Origin: JAUIET01 sp964352475
GTDB lineage: Bacteria > Pseudomonadota > Gammaproteobacteria > Pseudomonadales > JAUIET01
Length of the DNA: 64,000 nt
Assembly: GCA_964352475.1 (NCBI GenBank)
Contig: CAYGSL010000011.1
Location: forward strand, 1 to 64,000
Direction of reading: 5' to 3'
Shown here: piece after piece, positions 1 through 9,368 of the stretch
Numbering within the stretch: the stretch's first letter is position 1
How the letters are laid out: each line of letters opens with the position of its first letter
Notes under the pieces: generated by a model
What the model saw: only the letters and a program-made list of their open reading frames with translations
Databases searched by the model: none
What the model was told of the DNA's origin: nothing
Made by a program: the position numbers and the translations under genes

Positions 1-39
1 CAAGCAAATTAACGGTTGGTACCGCTCGTCTGTTTTTAG
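1..39. other. window edge, no feature seen
   Basis: Short non-coding stretch downstream of the DUF3604 gene stop. No hairpin with a T-run and no start of a further gene can be recognised in it. Confidence 0.4.
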
Positions 40-1935
40 CTAGGGCGTATACCAAATCGGCGATGTATACGCGCGTTCCTGTATCTCTGCAGGCACGTCA
101 CGGGGCAGGTCTTTTTCAAACCTAACGGCGTCATAGGTGGTCCAGCGTGGGGTCGGTATTTCAATTACTCTGGAGTAATAGAATGCGCGTTGTGTCGGGT
201 CAAAATCCGGGTCTGTCCATTGCGTGCTTAGCTGTTTTGCCCCAATGCTGTTGTCATAGCTCGCGGTATCTGTGTTTACGGTTGAATCCAATACCGGTAT
301 AACGCCGTCTGCATCCGGCGCCCGGTCATCAGATACGGCAACGTCGTAAATTCTTTCAAACGTTTTTCCGTTGTCTGTCCAGCCTTTAATGATCTGGATA
401 CGATCCAGGTTTGCGCCGTCAGGGTCTTTCATTGCGCTGACAAGAAATGTGGGGGCAGTTTGGTCACTCGGAATGAGCTCTCCTCCCATGGGCACTCCAT
501 TTTTGTAACCCTCAGCAACCATAGCGTCGGCGGCACCAGCATTGTCGCCAAAGTTCCAGCCACCAAAAAATCGCACAGTGATGCGCGGGCCTGTGGTGGC
601 ATAAACTTCTCGACGCTCCAGGCTGTCGAATAATGACTCACGGGTATTCTGATCAGCCCATACGGCAACATAACCTGAAGATGTGAGTAAGCGATTTTCC
701 CAAAGGCTTCCACCCATTTTGTTGGTGAGGCGATCGGCTGACGGTTCTGAATCAGGAAACTTGCCGAAGTAGTTGTTATCGTCTGCGGTTGCAAATGTGG
801 TGTGCGAATCGGTACTGCCGATCATGCCGAATTGATAAGGGTTTGTGCCGAGTTTATCTGCTAGCTTTAGCCCCACTTTAAGCGCGGGTCTTGCATAGGC
901 GTGGGTGAAGGCGGCCACTTTTTCCTCTTCTTTCAGCACGTTCATGCCAATGTCTGTTTTGTCCCAGTTTTCAAAGTCGGCAAATGCGTCATCGGGTGAG
1001 ACTAAGGGATGTGTTTCAGAATCACCTTTTACCTGGGTCATTTCTACAATGGGTTCCCAGCGTGCTCTGCGTTGTGCGTAGTCCAGATCCAGGGCGTTGC
1101 CGGCCAGGTCTACTTCATCAAACATCATGCCGGCGGATAAGTTGCCGTTGTGGGGAATGGACATTACTGAGCCTTGAGTCTTGCGCACGTACTCGTCAAG
1201 GTAGGCCCATAATTTCTCGGGGTCAGTGCTGTCCAATGCAGAAAATGGTTTGATTTGGCTGGTCTTGTCTGCACCATCTTTAAAGAGAACATTGCGGTGA
1301 AGATTGCGGCCGTTAATCATTGAGGTCCACTCATAGCCTATAAATGCGGTGAACTCGCCAGGTTTGTTGTAGCGATCTGCGGCGGCATTGGCGCTAGCCC
1401 ATACATCGTTTACGAAGGAATCAGGCACGTAGCCGTCGTCCAGTGATTCGCCACTGATGTAGCTGGTAAATTCATTGATGACGCCGCCAATATCGCCTGC
1501 TGCGATTAACTCATTCCAGTGTTTGCCCAGCGCACTGCCAAGCAACTCGGGCTTTTGCAGTTTGATTCCTTCGAGTATGCCCATAAATTCGGCGTGATCA
1601 GACACCAGCAAGAAATCCAGTGGCCGCTTGAGTTTGGCTTCAACGCCTGTTCGACCCTGAATAGCCTCACCACTGGCAAAGCGGAAGGCGTCGTCAGCCG
1701 TCAGGTTGTCGTTGCCAAAAGCAAACGAATCGAATGAGGTGCGTGAATGAACATGCAAATCACCCCAGTACACTTGCGTGCTTGTGTTGCTATTCGCCAC
1801 TATTTGTTCTGCAACGGGCTCGGCAGCTGACGCAGCGGCAGGTTCACTGGTTTTCTTCTCGCCACAGGCAGTAACAAATGCAGCACTACTAAACAGTAGT
1901 GCCAGACTTTTCATCCAGGTGTATTTATTCTTCAT
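40..1935 (-). CDS. DUF3604 family lipoprotein, PHP-like putative metal hydrolase
   Basis: Predicted outer-envelope lipoprotein of 631 aa. A hydrophobic N-terminus ends in a lipobox VTAC with Cys24. The mature part opens with YWGDLHVHS (about residues 56-64), followed by a VSDHAEF motif near 112 and a GSTDSH motif near 370. Such His/Asp-rich elements resemble the metal sites of PHP-type phosphoesterases. The length and the 'GDLHvHS...SDHaEf...GstDsH' layout fit DUF3604, a family without an established reaction. It lies 36 bp downstream of the molybdopterin oxidoreductase on the same strand, so the two are probably co-transcribed. The ATG start is supported by the complete signal peptide. Substrate is unknown; annotation as a secreted hydrolase is inference. 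Confidence 0.85.
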   Translation of the reverse strand: MKNKYTWMKSLALLFSSAAFVTACGEKKTSEPAAASAAEPVAEQIVANSNTSTQVYWGDLHVHSRTSFDSFAFGNDNLTADDAFRFASGEAIQGRTGVEAKLKRPLDFLLVSDHAEFMGILEGIKLQKPELLGSALGKHWNELIAAGDIGGVINEFTSYISGESLDDGYVPDSFVNDVWASANAAADRYNKPGEFTAFIGYEWTSMINGRNLHRNVLFKDGADKTSQIKPFSALDSTDPEKLWAYLDEYVRKTQGSVMSIPHNGNLSAGMMFDEVDLAGNALDLDYAQRRARWEPIVEMTQVKGDSETHPLVSPDDAFADFENWDKTDIGMNVLKEEEKVAAFTHAYARPALKVGLKLADKLGTNPYQFGMIGSTDSHTTFATADDNNYFGKFPDSEPSADRLTNKMGGSLWENRLLTSSGYVAVWADQNTRESLFDSLERREVYATTGPRITVRFFGGWNFGDNAGAADAMVAEGYKNGVPMGGELIPSDQTAPTFLVSAMKDPDGANLDRIQIIKGWTDNGKTFERIYDVAVSDDRAPDADGVIPVLDSTVNTDTASYDNSIGAKQLSTQWTDPDFDPTQRAFYYSRVIEIPTPRWTTYDAVRFEKDLPRDVPAEIQERAYTSPIWYTP

Positions 1936-1971
1936 AATTTGGGGTCGCTGTTCTGAGTCGGCATAGGGTCA

Positions 1972-4143
1972 CTAATTGCCAGCCAGTGGTGAGATTCTGA
2001 CTGGAATATTGCTCATGCGTGGTATTCCAGTGTAAGGGTCGAAGTTCTCGGTATTATCGGTCAAGCGGCCAATATTGCTGCCTTCGCTGAAAGGGTCAGT
2101 GTCGTCTCCGGGTGCGGTACCCCAGGCATGAGACATGGAGATAACACCGCGGCGTAATTCGCTTGCTGCTTCAACAATGCCTGTAATGTGGCTTCTACTG
2201 CTTTCAATTCTAATGGTATCACCATCAGATAATGCATGATCATGCATGTCTTCAGGGTTCATGTATGCGGGGTTGTATGGGTGTCGCTCGCGTAACGGTG
2301 TATTTCGAAACATGGAGGAGTTGTGCATGTCATACAATCTTCTGCTGATCATGCGGAATGGCCATTCTGGAGAGCTGCTTTGCATTGATTCGCTGATTTG
2401 GGCGAGTTCGTTCATCATGATTTCGTTGCCCACATTGAGGCGACCAACATGATCATCCGGTTTTGGGCTCACGACAGCGGTGCGTTCCGGGAACAGCTCT
2501 CCATCCGCCTGCTGTTTTACTCTTTCATACGGTACGGGCGCATCCTTTAGCATTAGTGTCCATAGTTCTTCGCTGCTAGGCGCTTGCTGCATGTTCAGGT
2601 CGGTGCCGTTTTCTACGGCCATTGTTGGATCAAGAAATGCGATGGAAGGAACTCTAAGAGCTAAGCCCAGTCGTTGGCCAATACCGTAGAAAAATGACCA
2701 GTCATCGATCACGTCTGAGCCTTCCGGCGGGCTAAGTAATGGCTCGCAATACTGACCGTAGGGTTTGGTGAACCCCCAGCCCGGAATCCCGGATAGAGAG
2801 TCCTGCAGAACTGAATTCGAGCTTTGTTCCAAAAATAGCGTTGGTGCAATCACATAATCTGACATTTTCGATGTGGCGCCCATATACGGGTCTATGCTGA
2901 CCAACAGGTCAAGTTCTACAAGCGCTTCATGAGTGCGCAATTGATCTGGCCAGGCAAGCATAGGGTTGCCGCCTATATTGATTAGTGCTTTGATCTGGCC
3001 ATCCCCGGGTAGGAGAATCTCTTCTGCCAGTGCAGCCGTGGGCATACCGGTTACGTTTTCGCCCAGTCCTCTAACCCTGAGTGATTTACCAAATCCCCAG
3101 GCGTCGCCAGGAGGAACGGCGGCAGCTATAGCGGCATTGCTGTGCACCAACACGCCGGTGTTTGGCACGGTGTCACCCACTTGCCGCCAGTGACCGCAAA
3201 TGCTCATCAGTGACAGAGCCAGATATTCCGACAGATTGCCATGCCCGGCCATGTTGGGCCCAGTGCCCAGTGTAGCGATGCCCCGGCGCGCGTGGGCGTA
3301 GCACTTGGCCATGTCGCGCAGGGCATCGGCATCTACATCTGCAAGTTCAGCAACAGATTCAACGTCAAATGGAGCGACTGCGGCAGTCAGTTCTTCCAGA
3401 CCGTCAACGTTTTCGCGAATAAACGAGTCGTCTACCCAACCTTGATCAATAATGTGTTTAATAAGGCAGGCCAAAATGGCGCTGTCCATCCCCGGTTTTG
3501 CCGAGATATGTATATCCGCGCGCTTGGCCAACTCAGACTTACGAGGGTCGACCGTCAGAATCTTCATGCCGCGTTTCTTGGCTACCGTAAAGCCGTTGGC
3601 GGGCGCCACTGGTCCCAACATCGAGACTATTGGGTTAGCGCCCAATGACAACCAAACGTCTACTTCTTCCAGTCCTGGCGCGCCGGCTAACCAGGCGCCA
3701 TGCAGGGTCAAGCTGACAAATTTGCCGGGTTGGTCGATGCTAACGCTGGTGAAGATCATTGGCGACTTCAGCGCGACCATCAGCGCCTTACTCAGGACTG
3801 TGGTTTGCTGGTTGTTAAAGCCGTGGGTGCCAATGTAGATAGCTACAGATTCAGGGCCGTGTTCGTCAGCGATGTTCCGAATCTTCTCGGCTATTTCATC
3901 CATCGCCTGACTGGATGAAATTGCTTGGTGGCCATCGCCGCTACGCTTCATGGAACTCCGCAAGCGAGTGCTATCGCTCATCAGGTCAAGGATCTGTCGG
4001 CCTTTCGCACACATAAAGCCGTTGTAGACTGGGTGGTCTTTCACGCCACTGACCTTCACCGGCACACCGTTTTCCATCTCAACGTGCATAGGGCAGAGTG
4101 CGTGGCAAACGCGGCAAATAGTAGACTTCGTTTCGTTTTCCAC
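1972..4143 (-). CDS. molybdopterin-dependent oxidoreductase (DMSO reductase/FdhF superfamily)
   Basis: Catalytic subunit of a Mo/W-bisPGD enzyme, 723 aa. The N-terminal [4Fe-4S] motif is C10-x2-C13-x3-C17-x27-C45, followed by the Mo-cofactor binding core. A C-terminal dinucleotide-binding beta-barrel domain begins around HPYNPAYMNPED (about residue 620). There is no twin-arginine leader, so it should be cytoplasmic. No electron-transfer or membrane subunit lies beside it, so its redox partner is unknown. The usual Sec/Cys/Ser Mo ligand is not obvious; the corresponding stretch reads SIDQPGKF. The start is GTG at 4143 with an AAGAAG-like ribosome site. It leads a probable two-gene operon with the DUF3604 lipoprotein. 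Substrate cannot be told from sequence. Confidence 0.88.
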   Translation of the reverse strand: MENETKSTICRVCHALCPMHVEMENGVPVKVSGVKDHPVYNGFMCAKGRQILDLMSDSTRLRSSMKRSGDGHQAISSSQAMDEIAEKIRNIADEHGPESVAIYIGTHGFNNQQTTVLSKALMVALKSPMIFTSVSIDQPGKFVSLTLHGAWLAGAPGLEEVDVWLSLGANPIVSMLGPVAPANGFTVAKKRGMKILTVDPRKSELAKRADIHISAKPGMDSAILACLIKHIIDQGWVDDSFIRENVDGLEELTAAVAPFDVESVAELADVDADALRDMAKCYAHARRGIATLGTGPNMAGHGNLSEYLALSLMSICGHWRQVGDTVPNTGVLVHSNAAIAAAVPPGDAWGFGKSLRVRGLGENVTGMPTAALAEEILLPGDGQIKALINIGGNPMLAWPDQLRTHEALVELDLLVSIDPYMGATSKMSDYVIAPTLFLEQSSNSVLQDSLSGIPGWGFTKPYGQYCEPLLSPPEGSDVIDDWSFFYGIGQRLGLALRVPSIAFLDPTMAVENGTDLNMQQAPSSEELWTLMLKDAPVPYERVKQQADGELFPERTAVVSPKPDDHVGRLNVGNEIMMNELAQISESMQSSSPEWPFRMISRRLYDMHNSSMFRNTPLRERHPYNPAYMNPEDMHDHALSDGDTIRIESSRSHITGIVEAASELRRGVISMSHAWGTAPGDDTDPFSEGSNIGRLTDNTENFDPYTGIPRMSNIPVRISPLAGN

Positions 4144-4160
4144 AGGCTTCTTGTATTATT

Positions 4161-4177
4161 ACTTGTTTAAAGCAAGT
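4161..4177. promoter_or_regulatory. inverted repeat ACTTG-N7-CAAGT in divergent promoter region
   Basis: ACTTGTTTAAAGCAAGT is a 17-bp imperfect palindrome (7 of 8 positions pair around a central A). It lies 18 bp upstream of the GTG start of the molybdopterin oxidoreductase, in the 221-bp gap to the divergent TonB receptor. The position suits an operator. Its sequence differs from the TTTTAARCTTAAAA sites found elsewhere in the window. Confidence 0.4.
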
Positions 4178-4364
4178 ATGCCGTATCCTGCTGCTAAAGT
4201 CATGTATGCGACAAAGAGTGCTGGGGCTCGCTAAGAAGAGCTGCGATTTTGCACAAACAGTCGATAAATGCAGGCAAATCGCGTGTTAAAATAGCGGCAA
4301 TAATAAGTGGCGCAGTAACAACTGCTGCTATCAGTGTCCTGTCTTTTAACGGAAAAAAATTCAA

Positions 4365-6719
4365 ATGAAAACGATGCGAAAACAAGCTCTTTTTGTGCCC
4401 GTTGCAGCACTTCTTATGCATGCGAATGGCGCTGTCGCGCAGTCTTCAGGGGGTGGGTATAACTTACTGTTGGAGGAGGTGATTGTTACTGCTCAGCGCC
4501 GGGAAGAATCGTCGATGAGAACGCCGGTGACCGTCAATGCGTTTTCAGCAGCAGACATTGTTAATGTTGGCGCTTTGGATATCCAGGATATGGATGATTT
4601 TATGCCTGGGGTAGAAATTGGCGACGGCAATACCACCCAAACGGGGATTACCATACGTGGTGTTTCCAGCCCTAATATCAGTAGCGGCGGTGATCCATCT
4701 ACAGCGACTTTTTATGATGGCGCTTACATGCCTAGAGCTGCCACCACAATGCCTTTTTTTGATACGCAGCAAATCGAAGTATTGAAGGGCCCCCAGGGCA
4801 CTTTGTTTGGTCGAAATGCCACAGCGGGCGTAATCAACATTATTCCGAATAAACCTGGTGAAGTATTTGAAGGGCAGATCAAAGTTCGTGCTGGTAATTA
4901 CGATTTGCAACGTATCGAAGGGGTAGTTAATGCACCGTTATCGGATAACTTTGCGGTTCGGCTTGGAGTACTCAGCTCAACGCGTGATGGCATTGTGGAC
5001 AATATTGGAGTGGGACCTGATCCTGGTGATGAAGACGTAAAAGCAATGCGCTTATCGGCACTGTGGAATGTGAGTGACCGTACTGAGCTGCAGTTCAGCG
5101 TTGATATGGAAGATCGTGATGAGGCACCACGTACCGCGATCGGCGTTGGTCAGTACGCATTTATGCAAAGCGAAGATCCTTTCTTGGGTACCACTGAGCA
5201 TGATGTTGTCGGTGCGGAAGAAACCCGTGAAATGCAAGGCTATTCGATCAAGCTGAACCACGAGATCAATGATTCCTGGTCGGTGTTCGCTCTGACCAGC
5301 TATCGGGATTGGGAAACCACGAATCTGGAGGAGGAAGATGGCACGGCTGACCCTCGTAGATACTTCGACACAAACAATATCGAAGATTCAAATATTTTTT
5401 ACAATGAGGTGCGATTCAATTTCGTTAACGACGAGCTGGACGTGATTTTGGGCGCAAATTACAGCGAAGAAGAATTATTCCAACGCACAGACATTCACTT
5501 ATTAGCGGACTCTTGGATGCAGTTTGTAACGGTAGAGGGAGGGTTTGGTTCAGAAACCCATCTTTGGGATTTGTTGGGTGACAACGTGGCTACCTATGAA
5601 TCCTTGTCTTCGGCATTTGGTCTAGCTGTTATTCCCCCATCATTTGCGGGACAGCAGCAGACAGAAACCATGGATAACACTGGTGACTTCACCAACTGGG
5701 GCGTGTTCGCTGATGCAACATATCAAATTAGCGAGACAATTCGAATTGCGGCTGGCTTGCGCTATAGCAAAGACACTAAGGATTACACGTGGCAAACCTA
5801 TCCAACCGACTTGGATTGGCCCGTACCACCACAAATTCTTGCCTATGATCCAGGAGTGATTGACGACGATCCTACGAATGACTTCGATCAATATGGCGCG
5901 TCAAGATCCTGGAGTAAAGTAACCGGCCGCCTTGTCGCAGATTGGCAGTTTCAAGACAATGCAATGACCTATCTTTCCATCGCCACCGGCTATAAATCGG
6001 GTGGTTTTGATGGTCAGGTATTTACCCCTTTGGTTTCCGGTCCGTTCGCGCCTGAGGAAATGCTCAGCATAGAGCTCGGCCTGAAAGGCGATTTTCTGAA
6101 TGATCGTATTCGGATAGAGGCAGCACTGTTCAGACAGGAGCTGGACAACCGACAGCGCTCTACGGATACCAAAGAAGGTCCAGATGATCCAACCGCGCAA
6201 CCGACAGTGATAAATGGAGATGAGGAGTCTGATGGCATTGAGCTGATCACAACCTGGAGTATTACCGATAACGTTCGCCTGACTGCGATGGGCACATACC
6301 GCGAAACAGATTCTGTTTTCGAGCGCTATTTTGATGCTGCAGGAGAACCGGCGGGCGGCGTAGTCGAATCTAGCAGGTCTGATACTGATTACACCCTGCG
6401 CTTCGATTGGACGCCTGCAATTCCGGTGGGTGCATTGCTGGTTCACGTCGACTACATTGTTGATGAGAATGAGCAATCGCCTACCGATACAATTTTTCTG
6501 ACAGGTCCTTGGTATTTTCAGACTGAGAAATTGCTGAATGCGCGTATCGCGTGGAAAAACGATGCGGACAACATCGAAGTGGCTTTGTGGGGAGCGAATT
6601 TGTTGGATAATGAGTATGCTGAAAACCCAGGCGGTTTTGTTGCCGATGCACTGGGAGCAGCGCACACTCGTATTGATGATCCGTTAACATGGGGTTTGGA
6701 TTTCCGATTCGCATTCTAG
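4365..6719 (+). CDS. TonB-dependent receptor
   Basis: Outer-membrane active transporter of 784 aa. A Sec signal peptide ends near AVAQ (about residue 26). A TonB-box-like segment EEVIVTAQRREE follows, then the plug domain with the hallmark LKGPQGTLFGRNA near residue 145, then the 22-strand barrel ending in an aromatic residue (DFRFAF). The 'VTAQRRE' type is common in marine and sphingomonad-like receptors for organic substrates rather than classical siderophore receptors. It is divergent from the molybdopterin oxidoreductase gene and is followed after 16 bp by pyruvate kinase. Ligand is not predictable from sequence. Confidence 0.93.
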   Translation: MKTMRKQALFVPVAALLMHANGAVAQSSGGGYNLLLEEVIVTAQRREESSMRTPVTVNAFSAADIVNVGALDIQDMDDFMPGVEIGDGNTTQTGITIRGVSSPNISSGGDPSTATFYDGAYMPRAATTMPFFDTQQIEVLKGPQGTLFGRNATAGVINIIPNKPGEVFEGQIKVRAGNYDLQRIEGVVNAPLSDNFAVRLGVLSSTRDGIVDNIGVGPDPGDEDVKAMRLSALWNVSDRTELQFSVDMEDRDEAPRTAIGVGQYAFMQSEDPFLGTTEHDVVGAEETREMQGYSIKLNHEINDSWSVFALTSYRDWETTNLEEEDGTADPRRYFDTNNIEDSNIFYNEVRFNFVNDELDVILGANYSEEELFQRTDIHLLADSWMQFVTVEGGFGSETHLWDLLGDNVATYESLSSAFGLAVIPPSFAGQQQTETMDNTGDFTNWGVFADATYQISETIRIAAGLRYSKDTKDYTWQTYPTDLDWPVPPQILAYDPGVIDDDPTNDFDQYGASRSWSKVTGRLVADWQFQDNAMTYLSIATGYKSGGFDGQVFTPLVSGPFAPEEMLSIELGLKGDFLNDRIRIEAALFRQELDNRQRSTDTKEGPDDPTAQPTVINGDEESDGIELITTWSITDNVRLTAMGTYRETDSVFERYFDAAGEPAGGVVESSRSDTDYTLRFDWTPAIPVGALLVHVDYIVDENEQSPTDTIFLTGPWYFQTEKLLNARIAWKNDADNIEVALWGANLLDNEYAENPGGFVADALGAAHTRIDDPLTWGLDFRFAF

Positions 6720-6735
6720 AGAAAATTCATACTTC

Positions 6736-8154
6736 ATGCGCAAAACAAAAATTATCTGCACCATAGGTCCAGCAACGGAATCCTTTGACCAATTGGAACG
6801 GCTGGCGAATGCCGGCATGAACGTTGCGCGGCTTAATATGTCGCACGGTGACCACGATTCGCATGCGCGAATTATCAAGGCTATACGCACGCTGAATCGA
6901 AAAGTGCATCACCCAATCGCCATACTTGTAGATACTCAAGGCCCGGAAATTCGCACGGGATCGGTGAGCGGCGAATTAAACTTGACGAAAGGTGACGTGA
7001 TCAGCGTATCGGTTCGTGGCGAAGAAGATGTGGAGGCCAGTTCTATACACATCAACTACGCAGATCTGATTCAAGACGTTGCTATTGGTGATCGCATCAC
7101 TGTAGACAACGGTTTAATAAATCTCGAAGTATTGAGCAAGGAAGATCTGCAAATGCAGTGTCGCGTGCTGGACGGCGGCATGCTGGGCAGTAAGCGCCAT
7201 GTGAACTTGCCGGGCGTTCGAGTGAACCTGCCGGGCATCACGGATAAGGACAAACGCGATATATTGTTCGCTATCGAACAGGAAATTGATTTCGTCGCCT
7301 TATCGTTTGTGCGAGACACCAAAGACATAGACGAACTGCGTGAACTGCTGGGCAGCAAAGCCGAGAAGATTAAAGTGATCGCCAAAATTGAAGATCAGGA
7401 AGGCGTTAACAACCTCGAATCAATTGTTGACAGCGCCGATGGTGTGATGGTTGCGCGCGGTGATTTAGGCGTTGAAATTCCTATCGAGAAATTACCGCGC
7501 GTGCAGCGGCGTATTATTCGAAGCTGTGCACAACGGGGCAAGCGTGTAATTGTCGCCACACATATGCTCGAGTCAATGATTGAGAACCCTATACCCACCC
7601 GGGCCGAAGTAACCGATGTTGCGAATGCGGTATACGAAGAATCGGATGCCATTATGCTGTCGGGCGAAACAACTATTGGCAAGCACCCAATCAAATGCGT
7701 TGAAATTCTTGATCGTATTGCGCGCTCCATCGAAAACAGTCGCGGGCTTCGCTTTACTGATGACCTGGCGCTGGACAATGAAAAACAGGAAATTGCCTCA
7801 GCTGCGGTACGACTGGCTGAATCAATTCAGGCAAAAGCGATTATTGTGCCCACACGGCGCGGGCGAATGGCGAACTACGTCACCAACTGCCATCCACAAA
7901 CGCCTATCATTTGTGCATTTACCAATGACAGTCGTACGCGACGCCAGTTGGTATTGAATCGCAATCTGCTAAGTTACCGTATACAGTTCAGCTCAGACCC
8001 AGAGAAAACCCTGAGTACTGCTGCTGCCATATTGGTTGAGCGAGAAGAATTTGTGCCTGAAGATCGCGTGGTCATCATTTCTGATGCCTTGGCAGGCAGC
8101 GGCATCGATGCCATTCAAATCAGGCGACTGAATGACCTTCTTCGCGAGAAATAA
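6736..8154 (+). CDS. pyk: pyruvate kinase
   Basis: Converts phosphoenolpyruvate and ADP to pyruvate and ATP, the last step of glycolysis, in the cytoplasm. The 472-aa length is normal for the bacterial enzyme. It begins RKTKIICTIGPA and carries NMSHG near residue 35, the VDTQGPEIRTG loop, the VARGDLGVEIP motif and the catalytic-domain end MLSGETTIGKHP. The regulatory C-terminal domain is complete. The gene sits only 16 bp after the TonB receptor stop with no other glycolytic gene nearby, and converges on gcdH with a 6-bp gap. No rho-independent terminator is visible between the convergent genes. Confidence 0.97.
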   Translation: MRKTKIICTIGPATESFDQLERLANAGMNVARLNMSHGDHDSHARIIKAIRTLNRKVHHPIAILVDTQGPEIRTGSVSGELNLTKGDVISVSVRGEEDVEASSIHINYADLIQDVAIGDRITVDNGLINLEVLSKEDLQMQCRVLDGGMLGSKRHVNLPGVRVNLPGITDKDKRDILFAIEQEIDFVALSFVRDTKDIDELRELLGSKAEKIKVIAKIEDQEGVNNLESIVDSADGVMVARGDLGVEIPIEKLPRVQRRIIRSCAQRGKRVIVATHMLESMIENPIPTRAEVTDVANAVYEESDAIMLSGETTIGKHPIKCVEILDRIARSIENSRGLRFTDDLALDNEKQEIASAAVRLAESIQAKAIIVPTRRGRMANYVTNCHPQTPIICAFTNDSRTRRQLVLNRNLLSYRIQFSSDPEKTLSTAAAILVEREEFVPEDRVVIISDALAGSGIDAIQIRRLNDLLREK

Positions 8155-8160
8155 CAGCGA

Positions 8161-9348
8161 TTAAAACGCCGCCAGTCCGGTAATAGCCCGGCCCAATATC
8201 AATGCATGAATATCATGAGTCCCCTCATAGGTATTCACCGTTTCCAGATTCAACATATGCCGCATCACCGGATATTCATCTGAAATACCATTACCACCGA
8301 GCATGTCTCTAGCAGTACGAGCAATGTCCAGGGCTTTACCGCAGGAATTGCGCTTGATCATCGAAATGGTTTCTGGCGCTAATTGGTTGTTATCGCGCAA
8401 GCGGCCGGCTTGTAGGCAAGCTTGCAGGCCGATGAAAATTTCGGTTTGCATATCGGCCAGTTTCTTTTGCACCAACTGGTTTGCGGCAATGGGTTTACCG
8501 AATTGCGTACGTTCAATAGTGTAGTCACGCGCTGTACGCCAGCAGGATTCAGCGGCACCCAGAGCACCCCACGAAATACCATAGCGTGCGTTACTCAAGC
8601 ATCCCATCGGTCCTTTCAATCCAGACACATTGGGCAGCAGATTTTCTTCAGGTACTTCCACGTCTTCCATCACGATCTGGCCGGTAGTGGAAGCACGCAA
8701 ACTTAGCTTGCCCTCAATCTTGGGTGCAGACAATCCCTTCATGCCTTTTTCCAAAATGAAGCCGCGAATGTTATCGCTGTCGTCACGCAGCTTAGCCCAC
8801 ACTACAAATACATCGGCAAAAGGTGAATTTGAAATCCACATTTTCGCACCGTTTAGCAAAAACCCGGAATCGGTTTTTCTGGCGTTGGTGATCATGCTGC
8901 CAGGGTCAGAACCGTGATCAGGTTCGGTCAAACCAAAACAACCAATCCATTCTCCAGTTGCCAGTTTTGGCAGGTACTTCTCGCGCTGTGCTTCTGAGCC
9001 ATAAGCGTGAATCGGGTACATAACCAGGCTGGATTGTACTGACATCATTGAGCGATAACCGGAATCCACCATTTCAACAGCGCGTGCTGCCAGGCCATAA
9101 CTGACATAACCCACACCTGCGCAACCGTAGCCGTCTATGGTTGGCCCGAGTAATCCAAGTTCGCCCATTTCACGGAAAATATCAAGATCGGTGCTTTCAT
9201 CGCGAAACGCTTCGCGCACACGCGGTGCCAGCTTGCTCTCGGCATATGCGCGCGCAGTATCTCTCACCAAACGTTCTTCTTCCGTTAGTTGTTGTTCCAG
9301 TTGAAAAGGGTCTTCCCAGTTGATCTTGGGCCAGGATGGTGAGCTCAT
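8161..9348 (-). CDS. gcdH: glutaryl-CoA dehydrogenase
   Basis: FAD enzyme that oxidises and decarboxylates glutaryl-CoA to crotonyl-CoA, in lysine, tryptophan and aromatic acid breakdown. The 395-aa protein has the acyl-CoA dehydrogenase fold with GCFGLTEPDHGSDP (FAD/substrate region), KMWISNSPFAD, and the C-terminal NTYEGTHDIHALILGRAITG. The Glu in TYEGTHD is the expected catalytic base, and the family-specific GTHDIHALILGRAITG ending separates GcdH from ordinary acyl-CoA dehydrogenases. It is the last gene of a minus-strand run behind the IorA/IorB pair (20-bp gap), so it is probably co-expressed with 2-oxo-acid oxidation. The dedicated substrate in this context is inference. Confidence 0.93.
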   Translation of the reverse strand: MSSPSWPKINWEDPFQLEQQLTEEERLVRDTARAYAESKLAPRVREAFRDESTDLDIFREMGELGLLGPTIDGYGCAGVGYVSYGLAARAVEMVDSGYRSMMSVQSSLVMYPIHAYGSEAQREKYLPKLATGEWIGCFGLTEPDHGSDPGSMITNARKTDSGFLLNGAKMWISNSPFADVFVVWAKLRDDSDNIRGFILEKGMKGLSAPKIEGKLSLRASTTGQIVMEDVEVPEENLLPNVSGLKGPMGCLSNARYGISWGALGAAESCWRTARDYTIERTQFGKPIAANQLVQKKLADMQTEIFIGLQACLQAGRLRDNNQLAPETISMIKRNSCGKALDIARTARDMLGGNGISDEYPVMRHMLNLETVNTYEGTHDIHALILGRAITGLAAF

Positions 9349-9368
9349 ATTGGTTCCTTGGTAGTGGT

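Noticed and set aside
3241..3648. 135-aa plus-strand open frame inside the molybdopterin oxidoreductase gene
   Set aside because: Antisense shadow of a gene with a clear iron-sulfur and cofactor-binding layout; no start signal.
5901..6665. 254-aa open frame antisense to the TonB receptor
   Set aside because: It lies wholly inside a clear receptor gene, has no ribosome site or family motif, and its composition (rich in Arg, Cys, Ile) is that of a shadow frame.
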